This document shows, one piece after another, positions 52,076-61,125 of a stretch of DNA of 64,000 nt. Where the stretch lies: NCBI RefSeq assembly GCF_024703995.1, contig NZ_JAMXQV010000012.1, positions 124,001-188,000 on the forward strand. The letters run 5' to 3'. Positions within the stretch are counted from its first letter, which is position 1, and every line of letters begins with the position of its first letter. The notes beneath the pieces are model-generated. The model had not been told where the DNA came from, did no database searches, and worked only from the letters and a program-made list of their open reading frames with translations. Source of the DNA: Amycolatopsis iheyensis. GTDB lineage: Bacteria > Actinomycetota > Actinomycetes > Mycobacteriales > Pseudonocardiaceae. Both the position numbers and the translations under genes were made by a program.

Positions 52076-52116
52076 GCATCTAATGTCTAAGCATTTAATG
52101 CGTTTGCATCTGATGT
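52076..52116. promoter_or_regulatory. Three phased MarR operator repeats
   Basis: Three copies of GCATNTRATGY begin at 52076, 52091 and 52106, exactly 15 bases apart (GCATCTAATGT, GCATTTAATGC, GCATCTGATGT). The middle copy is a perfect palindrome. They lie between the divergent MFS and MarR starts. Regular spacing on one face suggests cooperative binding of regulator dimers. Confidence 0.75.
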
Positions 52117-52139
52117 CCGTGCATGCTAGGTTGGTCGCC

Positions 52140-52514
52140 GTGAGCGACGTCGCTGAGCAAGGCCTGGTTCAGGAGTGGCACTCGCTGCTGGCGCGCTACT
52201 CGGCCGTGTTCAGCACGCTCGAGTGCCGGCTGCAGGAGCGCCACGGAATCGGCGCGAACGAGTTCGAGGCCCTGGAGCGGGTCGCCACCGGCGACTCGAA
52301 GTGCCGCTCGGCCGACCTCACCGAGGCCATCCACCTCAGCCAGAGCGCGACGTCCCGCCTGGTCGCCCGTCTGGAGAAGGAGGGCCTGGTCCAGCGAGCA
52401 CTGTGCGAGGTGGACCGCCGCGGCATCTTCGTCACCCTCACCGACGCCGGCCGGGAGCGTTACCTCGCGGCGAAGCAAACGCACCGCGAAGTGCTGAACG
52501 AGACGCTGCGCTAG
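52140..52514 (+). CDS. MarR family transcriptional regulator
   Basis: A 124-residue winged-helix regulator: HGIGANEFEALERVATGDSKCRSADLTEAIHLSQSATSRLVARLEKEGLVQR with wing CEVDRRGIFVTLTDAG. GTG at 52140 is the start; a longer frame reads through the operator repeats and is unlikely. Cys57 could be a redox switch, unproven. It should repress the divergent MFS gene and itself. Its stop overlaps the convergent protease gene by four bases. Confidence 0.85.
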   Translation: MSDVAEQGLVQEWHSLLARYSAVFSTLECRLQERHGIGANEFEALERVATGDSKCRSADLTEAIHLSQSATSRLVARLEKEGLVQRALCEVDRRGIFVTLTDAGRERYLAAKQTHREVLNETLR

Positions 52515-53821
52515 CCCACCGGGCCTTCGATGGCCTTGACCCGCACCTGCTGCTGAGCGCCTCCGGCATTCGACACGGTCAAAGTCAGCTGGTCACCCGG
52601 GTGGTGGGTGTCCATCACGTTGGTCAACGTCGTCGCCGAGGTGACCGGCGTGCCGTCGATTGCCGTGATCACGTCGCCCGCTGCCAGGCCTCCCTGCTGG
52701 GCCGGGCCGCTCGGGACCACCTGGCGGACCTGGGCGCCCTGGCCCTGGGCGTCCGCGACCGAGACGCCGATGAACGCCGTCTTGCCGATGTGGATCTTGT
52801 CCGTTGCCGTGCCCGCGATGATCTTGTGGGCGATGTCCACGGCCTGGTTGATCGGGATCGCGAAGCCCTGGCCGCCCGCGCCGCTGCGTCGGCCGTTCAG
52901 CTGGTAGCCCGTTGACGCCGCGGTGTCGACGCCGATGACCTGCGCGTCCGCGTTCACCAGCGGGCCGCCGGAGTCGCCCGACTCGATGTTCGCCTTGACC
53001 TGGATCAGGCCGGTGAGCTGCTCGGACGCGCCGCTGGACTCGTCGGACGCCGTGATCGACTGGTCCAGTGCGGCCACCGTGCCCGGGGCGGGGACCGGGT
53101 CGCCGCCGCGGCCGCCGGCGTTGCCGAGGCCGAGGATCTGGTCGCCGACGCGGACGGCCGAGGAGTCGCCGATCGTCGCCGTCGGCAGGCCGGAGGCGTC
53201 CTCGAGCTGGATGACCGCGATGTCCTCGCTGCGGTCGTAGCCCACAACTTCCGCTTTGTAGGTGTCCCCGGTGCCGATGCTGGTGACCTTGATGCTCGTC
53301 GCGCCCGCGACGACGTGGTTGTTGGTGAGCACCTCGCCGTCGGCGGTCAGCACGATGCCGGTGCCCGCCGCGGCCGCGCCCTGCAGGCCCAGCTCGGTGT
53401 TGATGTTGACGATCGCCGGGTTGACCTTGGCCGCCACGGCTTCGGCGTCGAGCACCTTCGCGGAGCTGGGCTGCCCGGAGAAGCCGAAGTTCTGGTTGCC
53501 AGCGGCGCTCTGGCCGTTCGACGCGGAGATGAAGTGGCCGATCCCGAGCCCGGCGACGACCGCGAGCGCGACGGCGACCACCGCGACGGTCAGCGCCCGA
53601 AGGGGATGGCGCTTGCGCGGCGGCGGCGGGACCGGCGGCGGGTAGCCGTACATCGGCTGCGTGTACTGCGGCGGGTACGGCCGGCCCCACTGGTCACGAG
53701 CCTGGCCGTACTGGTGCTCGTACGGCTGCTGCCCGTAGGACGGCTGCTGCCCATAGGGCTGCTGGTAGTAGCCGTACGGGTACTCGCCGCCGCCGTGGCG
53801 CCCTCGGTCGTACTCGCTCAT
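52511..53821 (-). CDS. HtrA/PepD-type membrane serine protease
   Basis: A 436-residue S1C protease. Residues 1-68 are a cytoplasmic Tyr/Gln/Pro-rich tail, 73-98 a membrane anchor, then the trypsin-like domain with the triad His169 (TNNHVVAG), Asp200 (SEDIAVIQL) and Ser284 (SGDSGGPL), then a PDZ domain from about 350 (IGVSVADAQGQGAQVRQV). Acts outside the membrane in protein quality control. ATG 53821 with GGAGC upstream is chosen over a frame starting at 53872. Confidence 0.9.
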   Translation of the reverse strand: MSEYDRGRHGGGEYPYGYYQQPYGQQPSYGQQPYEHQYGQARDQWGRPYPPQYTQPMYGYPPPVPPPPRKRHPLRALTVAVVAVALAVVAGLGIGHFISASNGQSAAGNQNFGFSGQPSSAKVLDAEAVAAKVNPAIVNINTELGLQGAAAAGTGIVLTADGEVLTNNHVVAGATSIKVTSIGTGDTYKAEVVGYDRSEDIAVIQLEDASGLPTATIGDSSAVRVGDQILGLGNAGGRGGDPVPAPGTVAALDQSITASDESSGASEQLTGLIQVKANIESGDSGGPLVNADAQVIGVDTAASTGYQLNGRRSGAGGQGFAIPINQAVDIAHKIIAGTATDKIHIGKTAFIGVSVADAQGQGAQVRQVVPSGPAQQGGLAAGDVITAIDGTPVTSATTLTNVMDTHHPGDQLTLTVSNAGGAQQQVRVKAIEGPVG

Positions 53822-53969
53822 GCACAGCTCCAGCCCTCGACAAGCCTCCGGCCGTTCCAGGAAACGCCCCATTCCTGAGAATTTCCTGGCGCGCTTCCAT
53901 GGACTTGCTGTGGAAGTACCCGTGCCGGATCCCGAGACGAGCCGACGTGACCGACGTTACCCTCGAGGG

Positions 53970-54323
53970 GTGAAGCGCGCTGCCGTGTTCATGACCGCCG
54001 CGGTGCTCGCCGGCTGCGGCACCGAGGTGCCGCCGGGTGAGCCGCACCAGCTCCTGTTCGAGGTCTCCGGCACGGCGACCGTCAGCACCCTGACCTGCAC
54101 GGTCGACGGCAAGGAGTCGACCGAGAACAACGTCGGGCTGCCGTGGCGACGCGTCTTCGAGTTCCCGCCCGGGACCGGGAAGCACGAGTACCGCGTCGTC
54201 CTGAAGTACGCGGACGGCTCGGTGAACGCGACGGCCAAGCTCGACGGCAAGCTGCAGAGCAGCAGCGCCGGCGCCGGCGACGGCCCGTCGACCCAGTCGC
54301 TGACCGGCGACTTCAGCGACTGA
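53970..54323 (+). CDS. MmpS-like lipoprotein
   Basis: A 117-residue lipoprotein. Lipobox VLAGC puts the lipidated Cys at residue 17. The mature part (LLFEVSGTATVSTLTC, then NNVGLPWRRVFEF) resembles MmpS/transport-accessory folds (VxYEVxG and VxLPW). Start GTG 53970. The MmpS link is a motif-level guess; no MmpL gene is in the window. It overlaps the cyclodeaminase gene end by 11 bases. Confidence 0.6.
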   Translation: MKRAAVFMTAAVLAGCGTEVPPGEPHQLLFEVSGTATVSTLTCTVDGKESTENNVGLPWRRVFEFPPGTGKHEYRVVLKYADGSVNATAKLDGKLQSSSAGAGDGPSTQSLTGDFSD

Positions 54324-54831
54324 CCAGCGCGACCTCCCGAACGGCGGCCGTCAGCTCGTCCGCGCGCTCCCGCACCGCGGCCACCTCGGGTGGGGCCGCC
54401 GCGCCGGAGTGGATCTCGATGCTCACCCCGGCCGTCGTCGCCGCGGCCCTCGCCGCCGCCACCGCCGCCGCGAGGTCGGTCGCCACCCAGGGGTCCGGGG
54501 GCACCCGGCCGGCCAGGTCGAGCACCGCCGCGGCGGCGGTGATCACCGCCGCCGCCGGTTCGCACGCGCGCCGGCGGGCTTCGGCCAGCGCGGACTCCCG
54601 AGCCGCGCCCGGCGGCATCCGCCGCGCGCGGGTCAGGACGGTCGCCGCGTGGGCCTCCTTCTCCGCCAGACGCAGCGCGTGCATGCTCAAGTCGCCGGCC
54701 TCGTGGGCGCCGGAGATCCGGCCGAGGAGGGCCGCGGCCTGGGCGACGTGCAACGCCGCCGTCGCGCCACCACCCGGGGACGCGTCCGAGGCGAGAGCCC
54801 TGAGGTAGTCGGTCATGATCTGGTCACGCAT
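54313..54831 (-). CDS. Cyclodeaminase/cyclohydrolase family protein (FchA-like)
   Basis: A 172-residue protein. SPGGGATAALHVAQAAALLGRI near 18-39 matches the helix-loop start of formiminotetrahydrofolate cyclodeaminase and methenyl-THF cyclohydrolase (PGGGSxAA). All-helical, cytoplasmic. As last gene of the sarcosine/dimethylglycine operon, three bases from the previous stop, it could process folate-bound one-carbon units. The reaction is inferred from family and neighbours. Confidence 0.75.
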   Translation of the reverse strand: MRDQIMTDYLRALASDASPGGGATAALHVAQAAALLGRISGAHEAGDLSMHALRLAEKEAHAATVLTRARRMPPGAARESALAEARRRACEPAAAVITAAAAVLDLAGRVPPDPWVATDLAAAVAAARAAATTAGVSIEIHSGAAAPPEVAAVRERADELTAAVREVALVSR

Positions 54832-54834
54832 GAT

Positions 54835-57270
54835 TCACCGCCGGATCCGTTCCATGCCGGGGTCGACCAGTGGCTCGGCGGCCACGGTGGCCGCGACCCG
54901 GCGCCCGAAGTACTCGATCTCCACGCCGCTGCCGACGTCCGCGGCCGCCGGGAGCCAGGCGTACGCGATCGGCCGGCCGATCGTGTAGCCGTACGCCGCG
55001 CTCGTGACGTAGCCCGCGGGCACCCCGTCGACGAACACCGGTTCCTTGCCCAGGACGACCGTGCGGCCGTCGTCGATCGTGAGGCACCGCAGGCGCCGTG
55101 AGGCCGTCTCTTCGCTCCGGCCCTCGATCGCCGCGCGACCGAGGAAGTCCCCCTTCGCCGGCCGGACCGCGAACCCGACCCCGGCTTCGTACGGGTCGTG
55201 CTCGGTCGTCATGTCGGTGCCCCACAGCCGGTAGCCCTTCTCCAGCCGCAGGCTGTTGAACGCCGCCCGCCCGGCCGCGATGACGCCGAGTGGCTGCCCG
55301 GCGGCCCACAGCGCGTCCCACAGCCGGAGGCCGTTGTCCGCGCTCGTGTAGATCTCCCAGCCGAGTTCGCCCACATAGGACAGTCGCATCGCGACCACCG
55401 GCACGCCGGCGATCCGCGCCCGCTTCGCGCGGAAGTACTTCAGGGCGGTGTGGGAGAAGTCCTCGCGGCTCAGCGGCTGCACGAGGTCCCGCGCCAGCGG
55501 TCCCCAGACGCCGACGCAGCACGTCCCACCGGTGACGTCCCGGACCTGAACCCCGGCCGGCGCGTGCTTGACGAGGTGGTCGACGTCGATGTTCCCGTTG
55601 ATCCCGGCCTGGAACAGCTCCGGGCCGAGCCGCGCCACGGTGACGTCGCTGCGCACGCCGCCGGCGTTGTCGAGCATCAGTGTGTAGGTCACCGAACCGA
55701 CCGACTTGTCGAGCTGGTTGGTCGTCAAGGACTGGAGGAACTCCAGCGATCCCGGCCCGCTGATCTCGACGCGCTTCAACGGCGTCATGTCGTACATCGC
55801 GACGCCGTTGCGGGTCTGCCACGCCTCGGCGGCCGCGATCGGCGAGTGGAACTGCGCCGACCACGCGTCCCGCGCCGGTGGCAGGGCGTCGTGCGGGAGC
55901 TTCTTCAGCAGCGGCGCGTTGGCCTCGAACCAGTGCGGCCGCTCCCAGCCGCCCGCCTCCAGGAACACCGCGCCCAGTTCGCGTTGCCGCGCGTGGAACG
56001 GCGTCACCCGCAGATCGCGCGGGGAAAGCTTGGGCTGCAACGGGTGCAGGATGTCGTAGACCTCGACGAAGCTCTGCTGCGCGGTCTCATCCACATAGGA
56101 CCGCGCGAGCTGGACCTCCTCGAAGCGGTGGACGTCGACCTCGTGCAGGTCCACTTCGGACTGCCCGTCGACCAGCACCTGGGCCACCGCCTTCGCGATG
56201 CCCGCGGAGTGCGTCACCCAGATCGCCTCGGCGAGCCAGAACCCGCGGACGTCGGCCGACTCGCCGACCAGCGACTGACCGTCCGGGGTGAACGAGAAGA
56301 TCCCGTTGAAGCCCTCCTCGACCTTGGTCCGGCGCAACGCCGGGAGCAGCAGCTTGCTCTCCTCCCAGGACGGCGCGAAGTCGTCCTCGGTGAAGGGCAG
56401 CATCGACGGCATGGCCGTCTCGCTCACCGTGAGATCCAAAGTGGACTCGTCGGCCGGCATCGGCCGGTGCGCGTAGGAGCCGATGCCGATCCGGTCGACG
56501 TGCTCGCGGAAGTACAGGTCCTGGTCCTGGTGGCGCAGGATCGGCAGGCTCGCCTCGAGTTCCTCGGTGTTCTTCCCGACCAGCTCCGCGACCTGACCGG
56601 TCTTCACGTACTGGTGCGCGAGCGGCAGCAGCGGCACGTCCATGCCGGCCATCGCGCCGATCTCCCGGCCCCAGAACCCGGCGCACGACACGACGATGTC
56701 GGCCGCGAAGTCGCCCTGGTCGGTCCGGACACCGGTGACCCGCCCGGCTTCCTGCGAGACGTCGGTCACGCGCGTCGAGCCGACGAACCGGGCGCCCCGC
56801 GAACCCGCCCGCGCGATCAGCACCTCGACCGCCTTCGCCGCCCGCGCGAGGCCGTCGGTCGGGGTGTGCAGCGCGCCGAAGATCTTCGAGCCGTCGAGCA
56901 TCGGCCAGCGGCGCACGCACTCCTCGGCGTCGATGAGCGAACCCGGCACGCCCCACGACTGCGCCCAGCCGTGCTTGCGCTTCAGGTCTTCCCAGCGCGC
57001 CGGGGTGGTCGCGACCTCCATGCCGCCGACCTGGGTGAAGCAGTCCAGGCCGAGGAACTTTTCGACGGTGTACTTCGCGAAGTCCGTCATCGCCTTGGAC
57101 GCGTTGGTCTGGAACACCAGCCCGGGCGCGTGCGAGGTCGACCCGCCGGTGCGCGGCAGCGGGCCCTGGTCGAGCACGGTGACGTCGGTCCAGCCGCGGG
57201 CGGTCAGCTCGTCGGCGAGGTTGGCGCCGACGATGCCGGCGCCGATGATCACTACTCGCGGTGCGGTCAT
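54835..57270 (-). CDS. Dimethylglycine/sarcosine dehydrogenase family FAD-folate enzyme
   Basis: An 811-residue two-part enzyme. N-half: FAD-dependent DAO fold with VVIIGAGIVGANLADEL (5-21) and GSTSHAPG, whose His47 is at the place of covalent FAD attachment in dimethylglycine oxidases. C-half from about 430: GcvT-type folate-binding domains (GVAMYDMTPLKRVEISG, WEIYTS, LRLEKGYRLWGTDMTTEHDPYEAGVGF). It would oxidatively demethylate dimethylglycine (or sarcosine) and transfer the methylene to tetrahydrofolate. Sits ten bases downstream of purU in the operon. Confidence 0.85.
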   Translation of the reverse strand: MTAPRVVIIGAGIVGANLADELTARGWTDVTVLDQGPLPRTGGSTSHAPGLVFQTNASKAMTDFAKYTVEKFLGLDCFTQVGGMEVATTPARWEDLKRKHGWAQSWGVPGSLIDAEECVRRWPMLDGSKIFGALHTPTDGLARAAKAVEVLIARAGSRGARFVGSTRVTDVSQEAGRVTGVRTDQGDFAADIVVSCAGFWGREIGAMAGMDVPLLPLAHQYVKTGQVAELVGKNTEELEASLPILRHQDQDLYFREHVDRIGIGSYAHRPMPADESTLDLTVSETAMPSMLPFTEDDFAPSWEESKLLLPALRRTKVEEGFNGIFSFTPDGQSLVGESADVRGFWLAEAIWVTHSAGIAKAVAQVLVDGQSEVDLHEVDVHRFEEVQLARSYVDETAQQSFVEVYDILHPLQPKLSPRDLRVTPFHARQRELGAVFLEAGGWERPHWFEANAPLLKKLPHDALPPARDAWSAQFHSPIAAAEAWQTRNGVAMYDMTPLKRVEISGPGSLEFLQSLTTNQLDKSVGSVTYTLMLDNAGGVRSDVTVARLGPELFQAGINGNIDVDHLVKHAPAGVQVRDVTGGTCCVGVWGPLARDLVQPLSREDFSHTALKYFRAKRARIAGVPVVAMRLSYVGELGWEIYTSADNGLRLWDALWAAGQPLGVIAAGRAAFNSLRLEKGYRLWGTDMTTEHDPYEAGVGFAVRPAKGDFLGRAAIEGRSEETASRRLRCLTIDDGRTVVLGKEPVFVDGVPAGYVTSAAYGYTIGRPIAYAWLPAAADVGSGVEIEYFGRRVAATVAAEPLVDPGMERIRR

Positions 57271-57279
57271 GGCGGACTC

Positions 57280-58122
57280 CTAACGAAACACGACAGTGCT
57301 GTTGCCGTTGAGCAGGACGCGGCGCTCGCAGTGCCAGCGGACCGCGCGGGAGAGGGCGAGGGCTTCGGCGTCACGGCCGACGGTCACGAGCTCGCGCGGC
57401 GAGTACGTGTGGTCGACGCGCTGCACCTCCTGCTCGATGATCGGGCCCTCGTCGAGGTCGGGCGTGACGTAGTGCGCGGTCGCGCCCACGTACTTGACGC
57501 CGCGGTCGTAGGCCTGGTGGTAGGGCTTGGCGCCCTTGAACCCGGGCAGGAACGAGTGGTGGATGTTGATCGCGCGGCCTTCGAGCTTCTGGCACAGCTC
57601 GTTGGACAGCACCTGCATGTACCGCGCGAGCACGACCAAGTCCGCTTCGTACTCGCCGACCAGGTCCAGGAGCCGTTGCTCCGCCTCGGGTTTGGTGTCC
57701 GGCGTGACCGGCACGTGCACGAACGGCACGCCGGCGGCCTCGGCCATCGGCCGCAGGTCCTCGTGGTTCGAGACGACCACCGCGATCTCCGCGCCGAGCC
57801 CACCCGCGCGCCAGCGGAAGAGCAGGTCGTTGAGGCAGTGCCCGAACTTCGAGACCAGCACCAGGATCCGCGGCGGCGTCCCGTCGGAGAAGCCGAACTC
57901 CATGCCGAAGTCCCCGGCCACCGGCGCGAACGCCCGCGTCAGATCATCCACTGTGGATTCCTCGGCGCAGGTGAACGACGTGCGCAGGAACAGCGAGCCG
58001 CGGACGTCGTCGTCGAACTGCTGGTGCTCGACGATGTCACAACCCTGCCCGACCAGGAACGTCGTGACGGCGTGGACGATGCCCGCACGCTCCGGGCACT
58101 TGAGCGTCAAGGTGAAGGTCAT
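57280..58122 (-). CDS. purU: Formyltetrahydrofolate deformylase
   Basis: A 280-residue enzyme splitting 10-formyl-THF to formate and free THF. ACT-like domain 1-80 (CPERAGIVHAVTTFL), then the formyltransferase-type domain with Asn186, His188 (INIHHSFLPGF) and Asp224 (PDLDEGPI). Length matches known PurU. In a demethylation operon it would release THF when one-carbon units pile up. Its ATG overlaps the soxG stop (ATGA), so it is translationally coupled. Confidence 0.9.
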   Translation of the reverse strand: MTFTLTLKCPERAGIVHAVTTFLVGQGCDIVEHQQFDDDVRGSLFLRTSFTCAEESTVDDLTRAFAPVAGDFGMEFGFSDGTPPRILVLVSKFGHCLNDLLFRWRAGGLGAEIAVVVSNHEDLRPMAEAAGVPFVHVPVTPDTKPEAEQRLLDLVGEYEADLVVLARYMQVLSNELCQKLEGRAINIHHSFLPGFKGAKPYHQAYDRGVKYVGATAHYVTPDLDEGPIIEQEVQRVDHTYSPRELVTVGRDAEALALSRAVRWHCERRVLLNGNSTVVFR

Positions 58123-58598
58123 CGGACGTACTCCAGGCTCGCGTCGGCCAGCCACGCCTTGAAGTAGTCCGAAAAGGACTGCCGCACGAGGATGGTGTAA
58201 CCCTCTTCCCGGACCATGAGCACGATTCCCGTGCGCGCGAACAACGTCTGCACGCACGTGCCCGGCGGAGATGCCTCCAGGTCGATCGAGCACCCGTGCG
58301 CCAGGACATCGGCCGCGTGCGAGCCGGTCAGCCGCACGACGTTCCGCTGCGCCGACACATCCACCACCGCCAAGACCGCACTTTCACGGGAAAGTGCGGC
58401 TTCCAGGTCGGCACTTTCACGTGAAAGTGCGGGGCCCAGGACGAGGTATTCGTCCGGGCCCATCCAGAGGATGTCGACGCCGTTGCCGCTGGTGTAGCGG
58501 CACGGGCCGGGCAGCTCGACGCCGAGCAGGGACTGCCCGTCGCGGAGGCGGACGGTGAGCTGGGTGCGGAACGGTTCGTCGACCGCGTCAACCGTCAC
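58119..58598 (-). CDS. soxG: Sarcosine oxidase gamma subunit
   Basis: A 159-residue folate-side subunit of heterotetrameric sarcosine oxidase. GVDILWMGPDEYLVLGP and NVVRLTGSHAADVLAHGCSIDL, then YTILVRQSFSDYFKAWL, are family landmarks. Residues 57-63 and 68-74 both read ALSRESA: an insertion encoded by two 20-base palindromes, in place of what I recall as a shorter helix. The protein is still open across it, so the insertion is tolerated. It overlaps the soxA end by 11 bases and purU by four. Confidence 0.85.
   Translation of the reverse strand: MTVDAVDEPFRTQLTVRLRDGQSLLGVELPGPCRYTSGNGVDILWMGPDEYLVLGPALSRESADLEAALSRESAVLAVVDVSAQRNVVRLTGSHAADVLAHGCSIDLEASPPGTCVQTLFARTGIVLMVREEGYTILVRQSFSDYFKAWLADASLEYVR
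58378..58430. repeat. Twin palindromes inside soxG
   Basis: GCACTTTCACGGGAAAGTGC at 58378-58397 and GCACTTTCACGTGAAAGTGC at 58411-58430. The second is a perfect 20-base palindrome; the first differs by one base at the centre. They start 33 bases apart, a multiple of three, so the reading frame is kept and both encode ALSRESA. Confidence 0.9.
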
Positions 58599-61125
58599 GG
58601 CGGGCTCCTTCCTTGTCGAAGAGCACGGATTCGGTCACGGTCACCGGCACCACCTGGTCGCCGACCGGGACGTACAGCGTCTCCCCGATCCGCTCCCGGC
58701 CCGAGCGCACCAGCGCCAACGCGAAGGTGCGGCCCAAAGCGGCGCTGTCGTAGCTGGAGGTGACGTGGCCGAGCATCCGCACCGGCGGTTCACCGACGGT
58801 CTCGGACTCGATGATCTGCGAGCCTTCCGGCAGCAGCACCGACGGCTCGACCGGCAGCAACCCGACCAGGTGCTTGCGGTCGGGCCGGGTGTTCTCGGCG
58901 CGGGCGAAGGACCGCTTGCCGATGAAGTCGGCCTTCTTCTTCGACACCGCCCACGCCATCCCGAGGTCCTGCGGGGTGACGGTGCCGTCGGTGTCCTGGC
59001 CGATGATCGGGTAGCCCTTCTCGGCCCGCAGGACGTGCATGGTCTCGGTGCCGTACGGCGTCGCCCCCTCGTCCGCGATGGCCTGCCACAGCTCGGGCCC
59101 GTGCCACGACCGGACGTTGATCTCGTAGGCCAGCTCGCCGGAGAAGCTGATCCGGCACACGCGCGCCGGCAGGCCGGCCACTTCGGCGTCCTGCCAGGCC
59201 ATGAACCCGAAAGCCTCGTTCGAAACGTCGAGGTCCGGCGCCAGGCGGCCGAGCACCTCCCGCGAACGCGGCCCGACCAGCGGGATCGTGGTCCAGTGCT
59301 CGGTGACCGACGTCGCGAAAACCCGCAGGTGCGGCCACTCCGTCTGGAGCCACTCCTCCATCCACTCGAGGACCATCGCCGCGTTGCCGGTCGTCGTGGT
59401 CACCAGGAAGCGGTTCTCGGCGACGCGGATGACCGTGCCGTCGTCGATCACCATGCCGTCGACACCGCACATCACGCCGTAGCGGATCCGGCCGACCTTG
59501 AGGGTGCTCATCATGTTCGTGTAGAGCATGTCGAGGAACCAGCCGGCGTCCGGGCCCTGGACGTCGATCTTGCCCAGCGTGGACCCGTCCATGAAGGCGA
59601 CGTCGTTGCGCGCCGCCCGGCACTCGCGCAGCACGGCGTCGTGCATCGACTCCCCCGGCCGCGGGTAGTACCACGGCCGCTTCCACTGGCCGACGTTCTC
59701 GAACTCGGCGCCGTGCTCGACGTGCCACGGGTGGATCGTGGTGACGCGCACGGGATCGTGCAGCTCACCGCGGTTGCGCCCGGCCAGCGCCGCGAACGGG
59801 ACCGGCGTGTAGGGCGGCCGGAACGTCGTCGGCCGGCGGTCGGCGAGGTCGGCGCTCAACGCCTCGGCGGTGATCCCCGCGGCGAGCATGCCGGAGGTCT
59901 TGCCCTGGTCGTGCGCGGTGCCGATGGTGGTGTAGCGCTTGACGTGCTCCAGCGAGCGCAGGCCGGCGCCGGTCGCGCGCAGGACGTCGGACACCGTGGC
60001 GTCGCGCTGCTGGTCCACGAACCGGGTGTCCACTTCGGACGCCGGCGCGGGCACCTGCCAGAGCACCTTCGTCGCCGGCAGGCCCTCCCCCGCGGCCGCA
60101 CCGACGACGCTCACGTTCGGCAGGTCACCGGCCGGGACGTACGCACCGAGTTCCGAGGAGTACCGGAGGGTGCCGCGAGCTTGGCTGTAGAGGTGCACGG
60201 CCGGGTTCCAGCCGCCGGACACGAGCAGCAGGTCGCACGGCACCCGCTCCCCCTGAGTCTCGCCCAGTTTCGCGACGTGGGCGGCCGTGATGTGGGTGTC
60301 GCCGTCGGTGCCGATGACGCCGTAGCCCTCGCGGGCGTCGACGATCCGCACGATCTCCGCCCCGGCGCCGGCCAGGTCGGACGCGGCGTCGAGCGCGCTG
60401 TCGTTGGTGGTGAACACGACCACGCGCCGCCCGGCGAGCACGCCGTACCGGTTCAGGTAAGTCCGGGCCGCGGAAGCGAGCATGATGCCGGGACGGTCGT
60501 TGTCCGGGAAGACGATCGGCCGTTCGTGGGCGCCGGTGGCGACGACGATCCGCTTCGCGCGGATCCGCCAGACCCGCTGCCGCGATATCCGCTCGGGGGC
60601 CGCTTGCTCGCCCCGGCGTTCCAGTGCCAGCACGAAACCGTCGTCGTAGACGCCGAACGCCGTGGTGCGCGAGAGGAACCGGACTCCTTCGGGAGCTTCG
60701 CCGCCGGGCTGGTCGTCCACGAGCAGCACCCGGCCTTCCGCGGCGCGGGCGGCGGCGAGACCGGCGGGTCCGGCGCCGATCACCAGGACATCGCAGTGGG
60801 CGTGCTTCGCGTCGTACCGCGCCGGGTCTGGTTCGGCGGCCAGGCGGCCCTGACCACGCAGGCCGCGGGCTTCCAGACCGTCGTACAGCTCGACCGTGGT
60901 CGCCGACAGCATCGGCTCGGGGAACGGCTTTTCGATCTGCACCAAGGCGTTCGAGTCCTCGACGCCGGCGCCGACGATGCCACGCGGCCGGCCGTACTTG
61001 ATGCTCGTCGCGACGTGGTGGATGCCGTTGGCCAGCAAGGCGGACGCCAGGGTGTCGCCGAGGTAGCCGGTCAGCTCGCGGCCGTCGAAGGTGAACTTGA
61101 GCGGGACGCCGGACAACCGCGTCAT
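58588..61125 (-). CDS. soxA: Sarcosine oxidase alpha subunit
   Basis: An 845-residue large subunit binding NAD and folate-type ligands. Residues 1-95: ferredoxin-like domain (TFDGRELTGYLGDTLASALLANG). 112 onward: nucleotide-binding domain (VLVIGAGPAGLAAA, GxGxxG at 117-122), a second Rossmann (RRVVVFTTNDSALDAASDLAGAGAEIV), then GcvT-like folate domains from about 450 (TLGKIDVQGPDAGWFLDMLY, ELAYEINV, LRAEKGYPIIGQDTDGTVTPQDLG). Family members I know are about 940-980 residues; the stretch after RVLLVDDQPGG looks shortened. Its ATG overlaps the soxD stop. Confidence 0.9.
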   Translation of the reverse strand: MTRLSGVPLKFTFDGRELTGYLGDTLASALLANGIHHVATSIKYGRPRGIVGAGVEDSNALVQIEKPFPEPMLSATTVELYDGLEARGLRGQGRLAAEPDPARYDAKHAHCDVLVIGAGPAGLAAARAAEGRVLLVDDQPGGEAPEGVRFLSRTTAFGVYDDGFVLALERRGEQAAPERISRQRVWRIRAKRIVVATGAHERPIVFPDNDRPGIMLASAARTYLNRYGVLAGRRVVVFTTNDSALDAASDLAGAGAEIVRIVDAREGYGVIGTDGDTHITAAHVAKLGETQGERVPCDLLLVSGGWNPAVHLYSQARGTLRYSSELGAYVPAGDLPNVSVVGAAAGEGLPATKVLWQVPAPASEVDTRFVDQQRDATVSDVLRATGAGLRSLEHVKRYTTIGTAHDQGKTSGMLAAGITAEALSADLADRRPTTFRPPYTPVPFAALAGRNRGELHDPVRVTTIHPWHVEHGAEFENVGQWKRPWYYPRPGESMHDAVLRECRAARNDVAFMDGSTLGKIDVQGPDAGWFLDMLYTNMMSTLKVGRIRYGVMCGVDGMVIDDGTVIRVAENRFLVTTTTGNAAMVLEWMEEWLQTEWPHLRVFATSVTEHWTTIPLVGPRSREVLGRLAPDLDVSNEAFGFMAWQDAEVAGLPARVCRISFSGELAYEINVRSWHGPELWQAIADEGATPYGTETMHVLRAEKGYPIIGQDTDGTVTPQDLGMAWAVSKKKADFIGKRSFARAENTRPDRKHLVGLLPVEPSVLLPEGSQIIESETVGEPPVRMLGHVTSSYDSAALGRTFALALVRSGRERIGETLYVPVGDQVVPVTVTESVLFDKEGARRDG

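Noticed and set aside
58378..58430. CRISPR-like array from the repeated 20-mers
   Set aside because: Only two units, each self-complementary, with a 13-base gap, and inside a coding gene; no cas genes.
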